In this document: positions 44,728-56,179 of the stretch, in pieces
How the letters are laid out: each line of letters begins with the position of its first letter
Numbering within the stretch: the first letter of the stretch is position 1
Made by a program: the position numbers and the translations under genes
Notes under the pieces: generated by a model
Seen by the model: the letters and a program-made list of their open reading frames with translations, nothing else
Told to the model about the DNA's origin: nothing
The model's database searches: none
Source: Taxillus chinensis
Lineage: Eukaryota > Streptophyta > Magnoliopsida > Santalales > Loranthaceae
DNA length: 64,000 nucleotides
Assembly (NCBI GenBank): GCA_023512835.1
Contig: CM042085.1
Location: forward strand, 39,014,324-39,078,323
Reading direction: 5' to 3'

Positions 44728-45160
44728 GTGTGACCCGAGACTAGTGGAGGACTTTCTTCCAAGGGGACATGCCCACTACTCTGATGTATGATACAGTATG
44801 ATATTATGTATTGTTTTACGTGATATCCCGAACATAGGTTCGTGGACAGTTGTATTTGCATACTATTTGTGATGTGATGTCTGTATGACTGTTTAACTTA
44901 TCATATGCATGATGATATATGGGAAAGTATAGGATTACCCATGATGTATGACTGTATAGGGTTGCATAATTGAGACAGCACTCGCGGTGTAGTCTCTATT
45001 GGTGCTAGTCACCAACCCCTTGACCTTTTGGGTGCGGGCAAGGGGAAGTCATGTTCTTGGTTCCGGGTTCCCTGGAATTTGGGGGCGTGACAGTTTAGGT
45101 GAAATTGATTTTTTTTTTGATGATGAATCGAGCCCCCCTGCGTCTGGTTTTGGAATGGCT

Positions 45161-45167
45161 TTTTATA
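45161..45167 (-). promoter_or_regulatory. TATA box of the Ogre-1 3' LTR
   Basis: On the minus strand CCTATAAAAAGCC, with AAACCCTAATCC about 15 bases upstream. Conserved in the other LTR at 61697-61691. Confidence 0.6.
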
Positions 45168-45735
45168 GGTGAGAGGATTAGGGTTTGAACCGGCTGGTGG
45201 GTTGGTGGCTTGGAATCGGTAATGAGTTTTGGTTACCAGGGGATGGGTTTGGTTTGAGAGGGAGAGAAGAACCGTGGTTTGAGCATTGGTTGGGTTCGGC
45301 GAGGAGGGAGAAGTGAGTGATGAGCTGGAGTGATGGGATGGTGTTGGCGTCATCGTGGAGCTCCGGTGGGCACGACTACCATTGGGGAGACGCTGCAAAG
45401 AAGACGAAGTGAGGGGAGAGGCGAAGAAAATGATGAGAGAGTTGGTGAGGGAGAGGATAAGAACGATTTTGTGTGGTTGTGTTTATTTTTGATTTGGCTT
45501 TTATTATTTTTTTGTATTTTTTTTATTATTATTATTACCGATCCACGAGATGCTGACACGTATCTTGAAGTGGGCAAGGAGAAAAAAGAAAAAAAAGCTT
45601 TTTGTTAACTTATTTTTGGAATTTTTAACCGATGTTTTTCTGGTTTTTTGGGATCGGCAAAACAATCCGATTTTCAATAAAATGTGAAAATTTTATTTTT
45701 AGACTCGGAGCATCACGACGAGCGACCCCGTATCT

Positions 45736-48700
45736 TTTTTTTTTCTTAAAAATGACTTTATTTTTGTGTCGAAACCGTATTGTGCGTCCCTAAACCGTTT
45801 TATTCTTGAAAAAGCTTCTCTTTCTTTTTTTTTGAAAATAAACTCGTGACCAAATATATGCAATATATATGTACAATGACTAGCCCTCTTTGTACATTGT
45901 TTGTATATAAACAATGTGCAAAGATAAGAATGGAATCATTTTGGATGGGTTGGAGCACCTATTTGACTTAGATGATGTCGAGCAAGGTAGAACGTCATGG
46001 TTGGAAAGGAGGCTTTTAAGGCCAATGAAAATTGGCGAAGCATCTAGGGCCAACAAGAACTAGAAAGGGCAAAAATCTATCAAAAGTTTAAAAGGTATTT
46101 AGGACTAACAGGAATTGAAAAGACATCTAGGGCTAACAAGAATTGAAAAGTAAAAGTGGGATAGGTGCAGGGGAACTGCCTGCGGACTTCCCAAACAGAG
46201 AAAATGAAAGGGATAAGCGCAGGGGAACCACATGTGGACTTACTTGAAATTGAAAAGAAAACGGGGGGATAGATGCAGGGGAGCGTCGTGGACTTCCCGA
46301 AATTAAATTTAAAAACCGAGGATAGTTACCGGAGACCTGCCAGTGGACCTCCTGAAAAAATGAAAAAGAAAGGTGGGATAGGTCTAGGAGAACTGCCTGC
46401 GGACTTCCCAAAAGTAAATTTAAAAACTGAGGATAGTTACTGGGACCTACCGGTGGACTTCCTGAAAAAATGAGAAAGAAAGGTGGGATAGGTGTAGGGG
46501 AACTGCATGCAGACTTCCCGAAAGGAAATTTAAAAATTGAGGATAGTTATCGGGGACTTGCCGGTGGACTTCCTGGAAAAATGAAAAAGAAAGTTGGGAT
46601 AGGTGTAGGGGAACTGCTCGGACTTCCCGAAAGGAAATTTAAAGACTAAGGATAGTTACTAGGGACCTGCTGGTGGACTTCCTGAAAGAATTAAAAAGAA
46701 AGATGGGATAGGTGCGGGGAACCGCTCTGGACTTCCCGAAAGGAAATATAAAAACTAAGGATAGTTACCTGGGGACTCGCTGGTGTACTTCCTGAAAGAA
46801 TGAAAAAGAAAAGTGGGATAGGTGCAGGGGACCTACCTGCGGACTTCCCAAAAGTAAATTTTAAAACTGAGGATAGTTACCGGGGACCTGCCGGTGGACT
46901 TCCTAAAAGAATGAAAAAGAAAGATAGGATAGGTGCGGGGGACCTACTGTGGACTTCTCAAAAGTAAATTTTAAAAGCGAGGATAGTTACCGGAACCTAT
47001 CGGTGGACTTCCTGAAAGAATGAAAAAGAAAGATGGGATAGGTGCGGGAGAAGCGCCGCAAACTTCCCAAAAGGAAATTTAAAAACTAAGGATAGTTACC
47101 GGTGACCTGCGGTGGACTTCCTAAAAGAATGAAAAAGAAAGATGGGATAGGTGCAGGAGAACGCCCGCGAACTTCCCGAATGGATAAAAAGAAGGATATA
47201 TACGGGGGATGACCTCTAAGGTTGAGAGGGACTGAAATGGCATCTAATGCTTGGAAGGAATCAATGATTCTTTGAAGAAATTTGCTAATAACTCAATGTG
47301 GGCTCCCTCTACGAGTTCACTCAATGAGATCGCTCTACGAAGTTACCTGAAAAAAGAATAAGATGTGTATTTGATTGTCACGGATGCTTCTCGAGCTTGG
47401 GAAGTTGCAAAGAATGACTTTTATAGTTGAACAACGGAAGCCTTTAAAGCTTGGTTATTCTGGGAAGCTTGTTGAGGATGATCTCTTGAGATCTTTAGAG
47501 GCGATAAAATTCTTAAAATGGAAAAAATGATGAATGCATGCAAGTGATTCATGGAATACAATGAGGTGCATGTCAAGGATGCATGATGAATTTTATGTTA
47601 AAAGGGAGCTTAGACCACTAGGGGAGTTGGTGTCTTTGGAATTCAACTGGACTTCTTTGGGGAATAGGATTCGGATCTCAAATGGAAAACTCTTTAATTG
47701 AGGGTGCTCGGGTCGCTGGGGGAGGCTTGCTTGCTTTCTTCGAATTTCACACTCCAAATCAATTAAACCTTGCTAGGAGGTTAGTAGTTTTGGCTCCAAT
47801 TGGGAAGTAGGTTCATTCAATCGAGGAACCCTTTCTTGCTTGGTCGGGGCATTCTTCTTTGAGTGACACCCTGAAAACTTAATTGGGGCATAAGCATTTT
47901 ATTGAAAACAATGCACACAAAGCTGTTGAATTTTAAAAATAAAATTTGGTTAAAAATGGTTTATTGTTTTTTTTTAAACATGAATATGCAATGTAAAATC
48001 ACCACTTGTTTTCTCGCTTGAGAGAGATAAAGACGTTCGAGGGGAAGCCTCCCAAAGTTCATCTGAATTATCTAGGTGTAGCCTACTGCTAGGCCTTGCA
48101 TGGTTTTGAGGGTATGAAAATATCAATAGACAATTCTATCTGATGGCTTGGATCTAGGTGTTCAGAGACAAGGTTGGAGAAAATGCCTGGTTGTTTGAAT
48201 CTTAAGGCTTAGGCATTTGATTGGAGGTTTTGGAGGCTAGTTTGGTAGTCTTGGATTCTTGATGCTTTGGAACTCAAATGGAGAGAATATTGGGATGATT
48301 TGGGACCTTGATTGACGTTCAAGGGTTCAATTGTAGAAGACATATGCAGATCTTGGGATTATTGTGCAGAGACATGATTTGAGAAGATGGCTGATTGCCA
48401 AAGTCTTGATGCTCAGAAATTTCAAGGAGAAGATGTTGACTGAGCTTAGGTTTTGAGTGCTTGATCTTCCTTCATTGGCTTTTAATTTTGCTCTTAGTGC
48501 CCTTTCGAGTTTTCATTAAGCCCGCCTTATTTTCTCCTTGTTGTTCCTTCTGCCTTGTAGCTGGCTTTGTATTTTACCCTTGATGCCATTGCAGGTTTTC
48601 ATCAAGTCCGCCTTGAATATTCATGACCTTGTTTCTTTTTTGACCATTTGAGAAATAATGTTGATTGTTTAATCTGAGAGAACTTTATTAGGATCGTAAT

Positions 48701-51017
48701 GTAGGCTTGGACTACTAGGTTTAACAAGAAAGGGTATAAAGTGGCTCGAACCTATTCTAGGCTAGATTTTATTCATAGTTCAGACTATACTTCACACAAT
48801 TGCTAAAATTGCTCCAGTGCGAGAGTACTTTACAAAACTGTCCCAATGTGAGATCTTGATATACAAAATATTCCCTTTTTTTTGCTTTTTTTTTTTGCTC
48901 TCTTTTTCTATCTAACAAAAATTGCCCCGATTGGGGGGTATCTCTATGAGAGGTCTTAAAAACTACCTTGATGTAAGAGTTATGCTTTTTCCTTCTTTCT
49001 TTTCTTTTGCTTTTTTTTTTAAGAAAACTGCCCAAGTTGTGGGGTATGTATTTATGAGGGGTCTAAAAAATACTGCCCTAATGTGAGAATTATTTTACAA
49101 CACTGCCCCAGATTGGGGTCTTGCTATTTATAAATTGTCCCAATATGGGGTGAACTATGGATCGGGTTATGTCAAAGAAAATATATATTCAAGCTCAAAA
49201 GGGCTAGCAATGGTAGTATTACGAGGTAAGAAAAGACAGCCTCTCTTCATTTTAAACAATCATAATTTGTCTCAAAATGCTCAAAACAGAAATGAACTTA
49301 TCTTTCGGTGGCAGAAGGAACCCTTCAGTGTCAAATGCCCCTGTTTGAAGTGGATAATGTTTCTCTTGAATCTTGTCCTTTGATTTCAATGGTAATTGCT
49401 CCTTGATCATCCTTTTGGTTTTGGCTAGACTTAGATAGCCCATATTCTTTGTTTGGTATGCCCATGTTGGGCTTATTACCTATGTCAAGATGATGTGGAC
49501 ATTGCACACAAAATGTGGGTAAAACAACTTAGTTTAAAAGACATGTTTTTATTTTTCCACAAAAGCCAAATAAGGGAACAAAGTTCTAGAATTTCGAAGA
49601 GCATGCAGAATATATTTACAACTTGTTTTGTTGGAAAACAGATAAATAACTCTTGCTCTTTTTTTTTCTTTTTTTTAAAGGAAACACTTATATTCCGAGA
49701 GAGTTCCCAAAGGTATCACAAAGCTTGTTCTTCATTTTCTGTAGTTCTCTTGTTCGCTAGCTTGAATTCTTCCGCGACAGGTTCGAGCTGACACTTGAAG
49801 TACTAGACTGCTTTGAGTTCTGTCATTGAGATGGATGGTTGATGGTGTTGGAATCTCTGATTGCATTGACCACGACAGAAGTGAGATGTGGTAAGCTCCC
49901 TTTTATTTATTTATTTATTTATTTATTTTCATTTTTTATGCTAAAAGCATGCATGTAAGGATGTGTATGAGATATTTAAGTACATGTTTGTTTTTAGAGT
50001 GATGCATGAATGCATGTTATAAGTCCTTAGGGTTTGTATTATTTACATGATCTCTCCTTTTGTCACTTTTTTTTTGCCTTTCTTCCTTTCCTGGTTATGA
50101 AATGCATGAACATATCTAAATTAATGAAGACTAGTCTCAACTATCCCTAAACTAAGTAATGAATGCTTGAATGTACACCTAAATTTATGTTCGGCATTTA
50201 TGTCCTAAGACTATATGAATAATTGTATGAATGAAGGTCATATTAAAAGAACAACAATATACAGAATAAGGTTAAAAGAAAAAGAAAAAAAACATTAATA
50301 TGTATACAATGAAGACGAGGTTAGTAAAGAACAATAATATATATCAAAATAAGGTTAGTGAACAAAACAATAATATCCGTATAAACAATTGCATAAATCA
50401 AAACAAGGTTAGTAAGAAGAATAACAATATAGAAAAGAAAGACAATATATGAACAACAATAGCAAGAATATTTACAAGACAGTATACAACAAGATAGCAG
50501 TAACAATATGGTCTAATATGAATGGACCTATCCTTCAAAAGGAAGGCTGAAAATGAGCAAACAACATGTGGGTCAATGTTCCTAATGGACTTCTACTACT
50601 AAATCTATCTTATTCGTTGGTCCCCAAGCTACCTCAATAGAGGGCTCCATACACCATGGGATTTACTGGAGGGGGGCCTTAGAAGGACGAGCCTTAAAAG
50701 GACCTCTAGCTTGAGTGAGGAGTCCAGAGTCCCTTTGCGGATAATGATCAACACGTAGGGCACCCTCATAAACCTCGCTAACCTAAAATGTGATAAAAAC
50801 CTGGGTATAGGGTTTATGCATGAATGCAATGATTTAAAGAAAGCAATAAAACATGACATCATAACATTAAAGCGTGTAAATCAAAACTATCATGCAACGG
50901 GGATTAAGCGCAATAAATAAATTGATTAAATAAACAATAAATAATGAATGAAAGAATAAAACAATTTAACAAAGAATAAAGCTCCTAATCCTAATCCTAG
51001 ACGTAACCCTCTAATTC
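45736..51017 (-). other. Ogre-1 internal region, non-coding
   Basis: 5.3 kb without any reading frame of recognised content on either strand. It includes the 110-bp minisatellite (46262-47180). A looser set of GCCCCAATGTGAG-type repeats lies at 48800-49150, and AT-rich stretches at 50220-50520. Nothing else could be identified. Confidence 0.65.
46262..47180. repeat. 110-bp minisatellite in Ogre-1
   Basis: About eight to nine units spaced 109-111 bp, starting near 46262, 46373, 46483, 46592, 46703, 46813, 46923, 47033 and 47142. Each has GTGGGATAGGTGCAGGGGA, GGACTTCCCAAAAG, GAGGATAGTTACCGGGGAC and GGTGGACTTCCTGAAA. Two partial degenerate units precede it from 46147. In element sense it lies about 530 bp before the 3' LTR. 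Confidence 0.9.
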
Positions 51018-51035
51018 TCCCCAACAGAGTCACCA
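51018..51035 (-). promoter_or_regulatory. Ogre-1 primer-binding site (tRNA-Arg type)
   Basis: On the minus strand TGGTGACTCTGTTGGGGA, one base from the LTR end. It differs from the expected tRNA-Arg complement TGGCGACTCCGCTGGGGA only by three C-to-T changes. A tRNA-Arg primer is characteristic of Tat/Ogre elements. Confidence 0.75.
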
Positions 51036-53235
51036 CTGTCATCACCGGATTTTGACTGGGGGAAAACCTACTTTTGGGGATGCAGTTTTCCCACCCTTCA
51101 CCCGAATGGTGATGAAAAAGAACAGAGTCGCCACCAACTGTTTTTGGGGTGTAGTTGGTCACCTAAAAAAATGGTCTGCGTTACCACAGCTAGATTTGGG
51201 AGTTTGATTACGCATGAGGAAGGACTAGCACTCCCACGACGCCCTTTCGGTACCTCTCTTAAGATTTTGGAGGTTTCTAATTTGTTTTAAGTATTTGACC
51301 TAAAATTAACTAATCTAAATTGATGTCAAATTTGCTTGTGGCCTAAAATTCTACTTGTTTTATTTTTCAAAATTATTTGTTACGATTAAAATTAAATTCA
51401 ATTTACCTAAGAGATCTAAACGGATCCTAAAGTTTTGTCATTTCTTTTTACTTTCTACATTTAAAGTAAAAAAAAAAAATTATTTTCTACAAAGTTAAAA
51501 GTTAGTATTAACCAAAGGATAAAAAGTCCTAAATTTTACTTAAGCTTAAAAATTAATAAAAACTCTAAAGAGATTTTTAAAAAATTACTTTTATTCTTTG
51601 AAAAAAAATCCTTAAAGAGATTGTTTTTGAATTTTTTTTATTTTGTTTTGTTTTGTCTCTCTCTTTTTTTTGAAAAGAAAACATTTTTTAAACAATTTCA
51701 AAATAAAACAAAAAAAACAAAATACAAGTAAAAGTGTTTATGTGTGAGTGACATCCACAAAAATAAAACTCTCCTTTTTTTTCTCACTTTTTCTCTTTTT
51801 TTTTTGTCTTTTTTATGCTCTTTCACTATCTTTTTATTATTTACATATTACAAGAGAAAAGGTCTCTGACCTTATTACAAATGGCATGGAAATAAACTAA
51901 AAAACAAAGGGGACTTAAATAAAATATCTAGTATTATATTCCCGCAAAATCGATTGTTAACACCAAACAAAACCAAATACAATATGGCATAAAACACATA
52001 TCAAACAATCAGACAAGCACAGGATCAACTTTCTTATGTGGACAAGAGGTGGAAAATCAAACAAGCAAACATACAGAACAAATGGATTCTTCGCATAATC
52101 AATGTTTAGAAAATCATTTATTTAAAACAAAAAAAACAATAGGCGTAACAAAGCCCAGGACAAAAGCAGCGTACCAAAGCAGAAACAAAACCAAAGCTCC
52201 AAGAACAAAACCAATCAAAACCAGGGAGATGCACAAAATTAATAAATCTGGACAGAAACAAAATATAAAGAAAAACAAAGTCATGACGAAACTCACCCAG
52301 CAGAATATCTATGCGAAAACAAACAAGCTCAATTTAAAAAAAATAAACAGACTCAATTAACCCCTTTGGTCTTCCGTTCTTGGTCACTGGTTGTTTAATA
52401 TGTACGTATGAATCCAGGTTTAATAAAACAAAAGCAGAGCAAAACCGAGCTTAACAAATAAACCATACAACAACATATGTAATGTTCAAACCAAAATCGA
52501 CACAAACCATTATATACCAAGGACAGAACAGACCCAAAATAGAACACTAATGTAAACCAAAACGAAACTAGCATGTAGAACAACACTAGGAAAGGAACAC
52601 TAGATAATATAATCAGAAAACGATACGGGAAAACAAAAACGAAACAGAACTGACCAATGTATACCTAGAACTAGCATATATCAAATACCACACAATCAAC
52701 ACTAACGACCCAAGAATCATATTAAACAGACCCTACAACCAACCTTTCTTCACCCTCACAAACCAAAATGGGTTGTCTAGGCAGTTTGAGTAGAACTGGG
52801 AGATGCAGGGCAGCAACGGGGTGAAGAACTACGTCTCTTTAACGAGGCCTCGGTGAGGGTGGCTTCTCGGTCTACGGTGGCGTTGGTGCGGCAACGTCAT
52901 GGAATAGGTGCACGTCATGGTTAAGTTCATCAGCACCATGGACTGGCATTTGGAGGGGCCGCGCTAGCTAGCAATGTCGTGGATGAGGTGCACGCCGTGG
53001 TTGAGATCGTCGGCGGCGTGGACTGGCGTTTGGAGGGGTCATGCCGGCTAGCGATGTAGTGGAGGGATAAAGGGCTTCAACGAGGAATGGTGCCTCTGGA
53101 TGTAAACGGGAACATCAGTGGAGGGTGGCGGCTACGGACGTGATTGAAGATGTTATCGCAGGAAGGCGAAGGTGCACCACGGCTGCAGCGGTCGTTGCTG
53201 GAAGGCAGAGACGCACCACACGGTTGGGGCAGTCA

Positions 53236-53240
53236 GCATC
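53236..53240 (+). other. Target-site duplication of T6, left copy
   Basis: GCATC, repeated at 61415-61419. The intact counterpart CAGTCAGCATCAGTAGG is in the other Ogre-1 LTR at about 42408. Confidence 0.95.
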
Positions 53241-53568
53241 TATAATGACCTGTGTTTGGGGTTCCGCTAGTTAACCATGTGATGGAGTGTACATCGAGGG
53301 ATATGAATATCAGTACGACGACGTATGCGTCGAATAGAGCGTTTTGACTGTAAGTGGGCCCGATTCGGAGTTGGAGCCCCGAAAGGCTAATTTGGGATTT
53401 TTATGGTGTGGTCGAGTGACTTTGTATTCGAGGTCTTATTTGGAAAAACAAACCTCAATACAGTGATGTACTCATCAAACGGAGCATTTTGACAGTAATT
53501 GGGCTTGATTTGGAGTCTAGACCCTGTGAGGGCAATTTTGAAATTTTAACGAATTAAATGTGGGAAAG

Positions 53569-53577
53569 TATAAATAG
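53569..53577 (+). promoter_or_regulatory. TATA box of T6
   Basis: TATAAATAG, 330 bp into the LTR, followed by a GAGAGAAAGAG leader and the donor-like CGAG/GTAGGG at 53708/53709. Confidence 0.6.
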
Positions 53578-54162
53578 GGTAGTGAAGAACTCAAATCCCT
53601 AATTGTCAGACGTGCTTGCCTTTCTACAGAGAGAAAGAGGAGAGGAGAGAGAAAGAGAAGGGAGAAAGCGAAATGGACGATCCGGAGCTCAAATTGACCA
53701 AAGTCGAGGTAGGGATTCATTCTTCTCACCCCTATGTTGTTGATTATGCTTGCTAGAGTAGTTAAAACCTGTGAATTAACTCCCAATTCGTGGAATTGGA
53801 AGTATGAACCCTAGAGTTTGAGAAACTCGATTTATCTTGTTTTGGTATGAATTGATGTTGTTTTGGTAGCCTAAGATGGCTAGAATGAGTTAGAAAGTCA
53901 TTTGGGGGATGAATTAGTGCTTAAAAATGGAGATTTAATGGGTATAATTGGATTTCGGGATGAAATCGGGAAGAACGCAGTCGACGGTTCACGACTGGGG
54001 AACTGCTCGAGGCTAGCTTCAAGCAGAGGGTCGAGCAGAGAGCTTCGAGCAAGAGTGTCGAGCAGAGTGTAGTGTCGAGCATAGTTTCGAAGCGTCTCGA
54101 GCAGGGTGTCTCGAGTAGTTAGGCATCTGATTCACAGTTCCAGTTTCACTAGACTAGACCCA

Positions 54163-54211
54163 TTTACATTGTAACCATTAAGTAAGTATTATACTTAAGT
54201 TACAATGTAAA
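54163..54211. repeat. Perfect long palindrome in T6
   Basis: TTTACATTGTAAC (54163-54175) pairs with GTTACAATGTAAA (54199-54211), and an inner TTAAGT pairs with ACTTAA. Confidence 0.9.
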
Positions 54212-54579
54212 TAGTGAAATACCCCCCATTTGGATTCAAAGAAAAATACTAGAAAATCAAATTCCTACTCCTTCAAAATGTGAAAAATGGGATTTAGTGT
54301 AAACTCCCAGAAATATGCAGTTTTTCGTAGTGGTAACTTTTTGGAAAGTGGAGTTAGACCTCTCAGAAAAATACCCAAAAATCATATTATCTCAGTTATG
54401 GTATGAGGAGCCAATGCCGGGACTTTTTATTTCAAGAAAATAGCTTCTACGCAAATCCTCTCTCTTGGTCAAGACATGGGGATAGAGTTGTGAACTCAAG
54501 TTGTCATGTGGACTTGTGAAGTTACCTTGGTAAGCCTAGGAGGCTATTATTGAGGGCTTGGAAAGTGAGAGGTGTTCAG

Positions 54580-54955
54580 AGCCTAAGAGGCTACCGTACT
54601 CCGAGAGGTAATATAGTCATGTACCTAAGAGGTAATACTGTACCTGAGAGGTAAGGCAGGGGCCTGAGATAATACTGTACCTTAGAGGTAACAGAATATT
54701 ATGCCTGAGAGGCAATGTTATGCCCGAGGGGCAATACGAGGCCTGAGAGGTAATGTACCTAAGAGGTAATATAGTAATGTACCTAAGAGGTAATATAGTA
54801 ATGTTTCTGAGATGCAATGTACCTGAGAGGTAATATAAAATATTGTGCCTGAGAGGCAATGTTGTGCCCGAGGGGCGATACTATGTTTGAGAGGTCATAC
54901 TGTTCCTGAGAGGAAATACTGTGTATGAGAGGTAAGACTGAGCCTAGTGAGGCTG
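54580..54955 (+). repeat. CCTGAGAGG short-repeat array in T6
   Basis: More than 15 copies of CCTGAGAGGTAATACTGTA-like units of about 19-30 bp, alternating with GCCCGAGGGGCAATA variants. No counterpart array of this sequence in T3 or T5, where a different repeat occupies the region. Confidence 0.85.
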
Positions 54956-55728
54956 TGTGACGAAACTATTGTGGCTTGTTTGATGCTATGGTTTGGGGCA
55001 TGAGGGCTAAGGTGTCAAAGGGGTGGTGAGGGTGGTCGACACTATGAGAGCCTCATGGTATGTTAATGGTTAGCTCATATACTTACGTGTACTATGTGGG
55101 ACCTTTGGGTCTGTTGTGATATGTTATGCTCGCTTGTATACCTGTGTGTGAGATCTATGTGACATGTGGGACTCTTAAGTCCATGTGAGATGTCAATTGT
55201 GCCTAGTGGCATGTTCGGTGGTTGAGTTTGAGCTGAGTTGAGCTCAGTGTGGATGTACCTTTGCGTGGATGTGATAGGTGGCTAAGGCCCCCTAGTTTGT
55301 GATGTACCATGTTTGGTGAGGTTAAGGCTTGATAAGCTTGTCAAGTTAATATGATCTTGTGAAGGATCATGGAGGTTGTGTCCTGAGGTGATGTGGATCT
55401 GTTTAGGGTTGTGGTGAATATCTTTGGGCCCTTGTGTGGACAGGATAGGCTATCCTACCGATGTGATTTGTTGCTAATTCTATTTTGGATTGTGGGATAA
55501 CATACCGAGTCCTGATGAGGAGAGGATGTCCTGGTGTAATGTTGTATTGATGGGATGTTGTAAGGCTTCGATAACAAGTGGTAGAGACCCTTGAGATGTT
55601 ATCTTGGTGTGAGAGTCTATTTGTTCTCGGGAAGGTGTTTCATGATATCGAAAGTCCTCTCAACCAGCGGTGGTTGAGCGGCGTGTCCCCGCAGAGCGGC
55701 GGTATCAGATTGGAATACCTATCCCTTG

Positions 55729-56112
55729 TGTCACGGACCGAGGCTTATCCTAGTATACTTAGGCCATTTTGGGGTATTTCCCCTTTGTAAAGTGTTGTAC
55801 TTAGCTTATAGAGTACGTTGTAGAGATTTTAGATTTCGATCATATATGATGTCTCCTGGCGACATAGCCGAAAAGTGTTAACATCTATATGTAGGGGAGT
55901 GATGTTGTAAAGCTTTCAAGCAATCAATACAATCGTTTGTTGCCTTCGTTTAAATCGATCTTCCGCTAAGCGCTTCCCTACACAATTGCTTTACAACGGA
56001 TCGATGGGTTCCGATCCAAATGCGACGAGTTAGGTTGACCTAGCATTCCTTCGTACGGGTGGGAACTAGGTGCCGCATGGGTTAAGCTGCTATAAAGGCT
56101 GACCCCGTGACA
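55729..56112 (+). repeat. R1 5' LTR (384 bp)
   Basis: TGTCACGGACCGAGG...GCTGACCCCGTGACA, ends forming the inverted repeat TGTCACGG/CCGTGACA. Confidence 0.95.
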
Positions 56113-56114
56113 AG

Positions 56115-56126
56115 TGGTATCAGAGC
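56115..56126 (+). promoter_or_regulatory. R1 primer-binding site (tRNA-iMet)
   Basis: TGGTATCAGAGC, two bases (AG) after the LTR, against three in the Tekay elements. Confidence 0.9.
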
Positions 56127-56179
56127 ACGGTTGGTGCCAAAGTTCGGTGGAACAATCAAAAGCTTCAAGACGGTGAAAA

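Larger units (their letters stand above)
42605..45092 (+). mobile_element. T5: Tekay-type solo LTR (2488 bp)
   Basis: TGTAAAGACTCGTATTTGGG...GGGGGCGTGACA, homologous to the T3 LTRs throughout (GGCATATGCGCCGATGG block, TTTACATTGTAAC palindrome, splice-like signals). A perfect 5-bp duplication and no internal region or second LTR next to it mark a solo LTR made by LTR-LTR recombination. It sits about 70 bases downstream of the Ogre-1 TATA box. Confidence 0.95.
40202..45735 (-). repeat. Ogre-1 3' LTR, split by T5
   Basis: Plus-strand start TGTCATCACCGGATTT. It aligns with 51037-62290 on both sides of the respective insertions: 40202-42422 with 51037-53240, and 42423-42604 plus 45093-45735 with 61415-62290. 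It includes A/T-rich and CT-rich runs and a candidate TATA on the minus strand at 45167-45161. High-coordinate end near 45735 by loss of similarity. Confidence 0.8.

Noticed and set aside
40202..53240. Segmental duplication of 40202-42600 at 51037-53240
   Set aside because: A primer site, shared TATA and TG ends fit an LTR pair better; the two copies are LTRs of one element.
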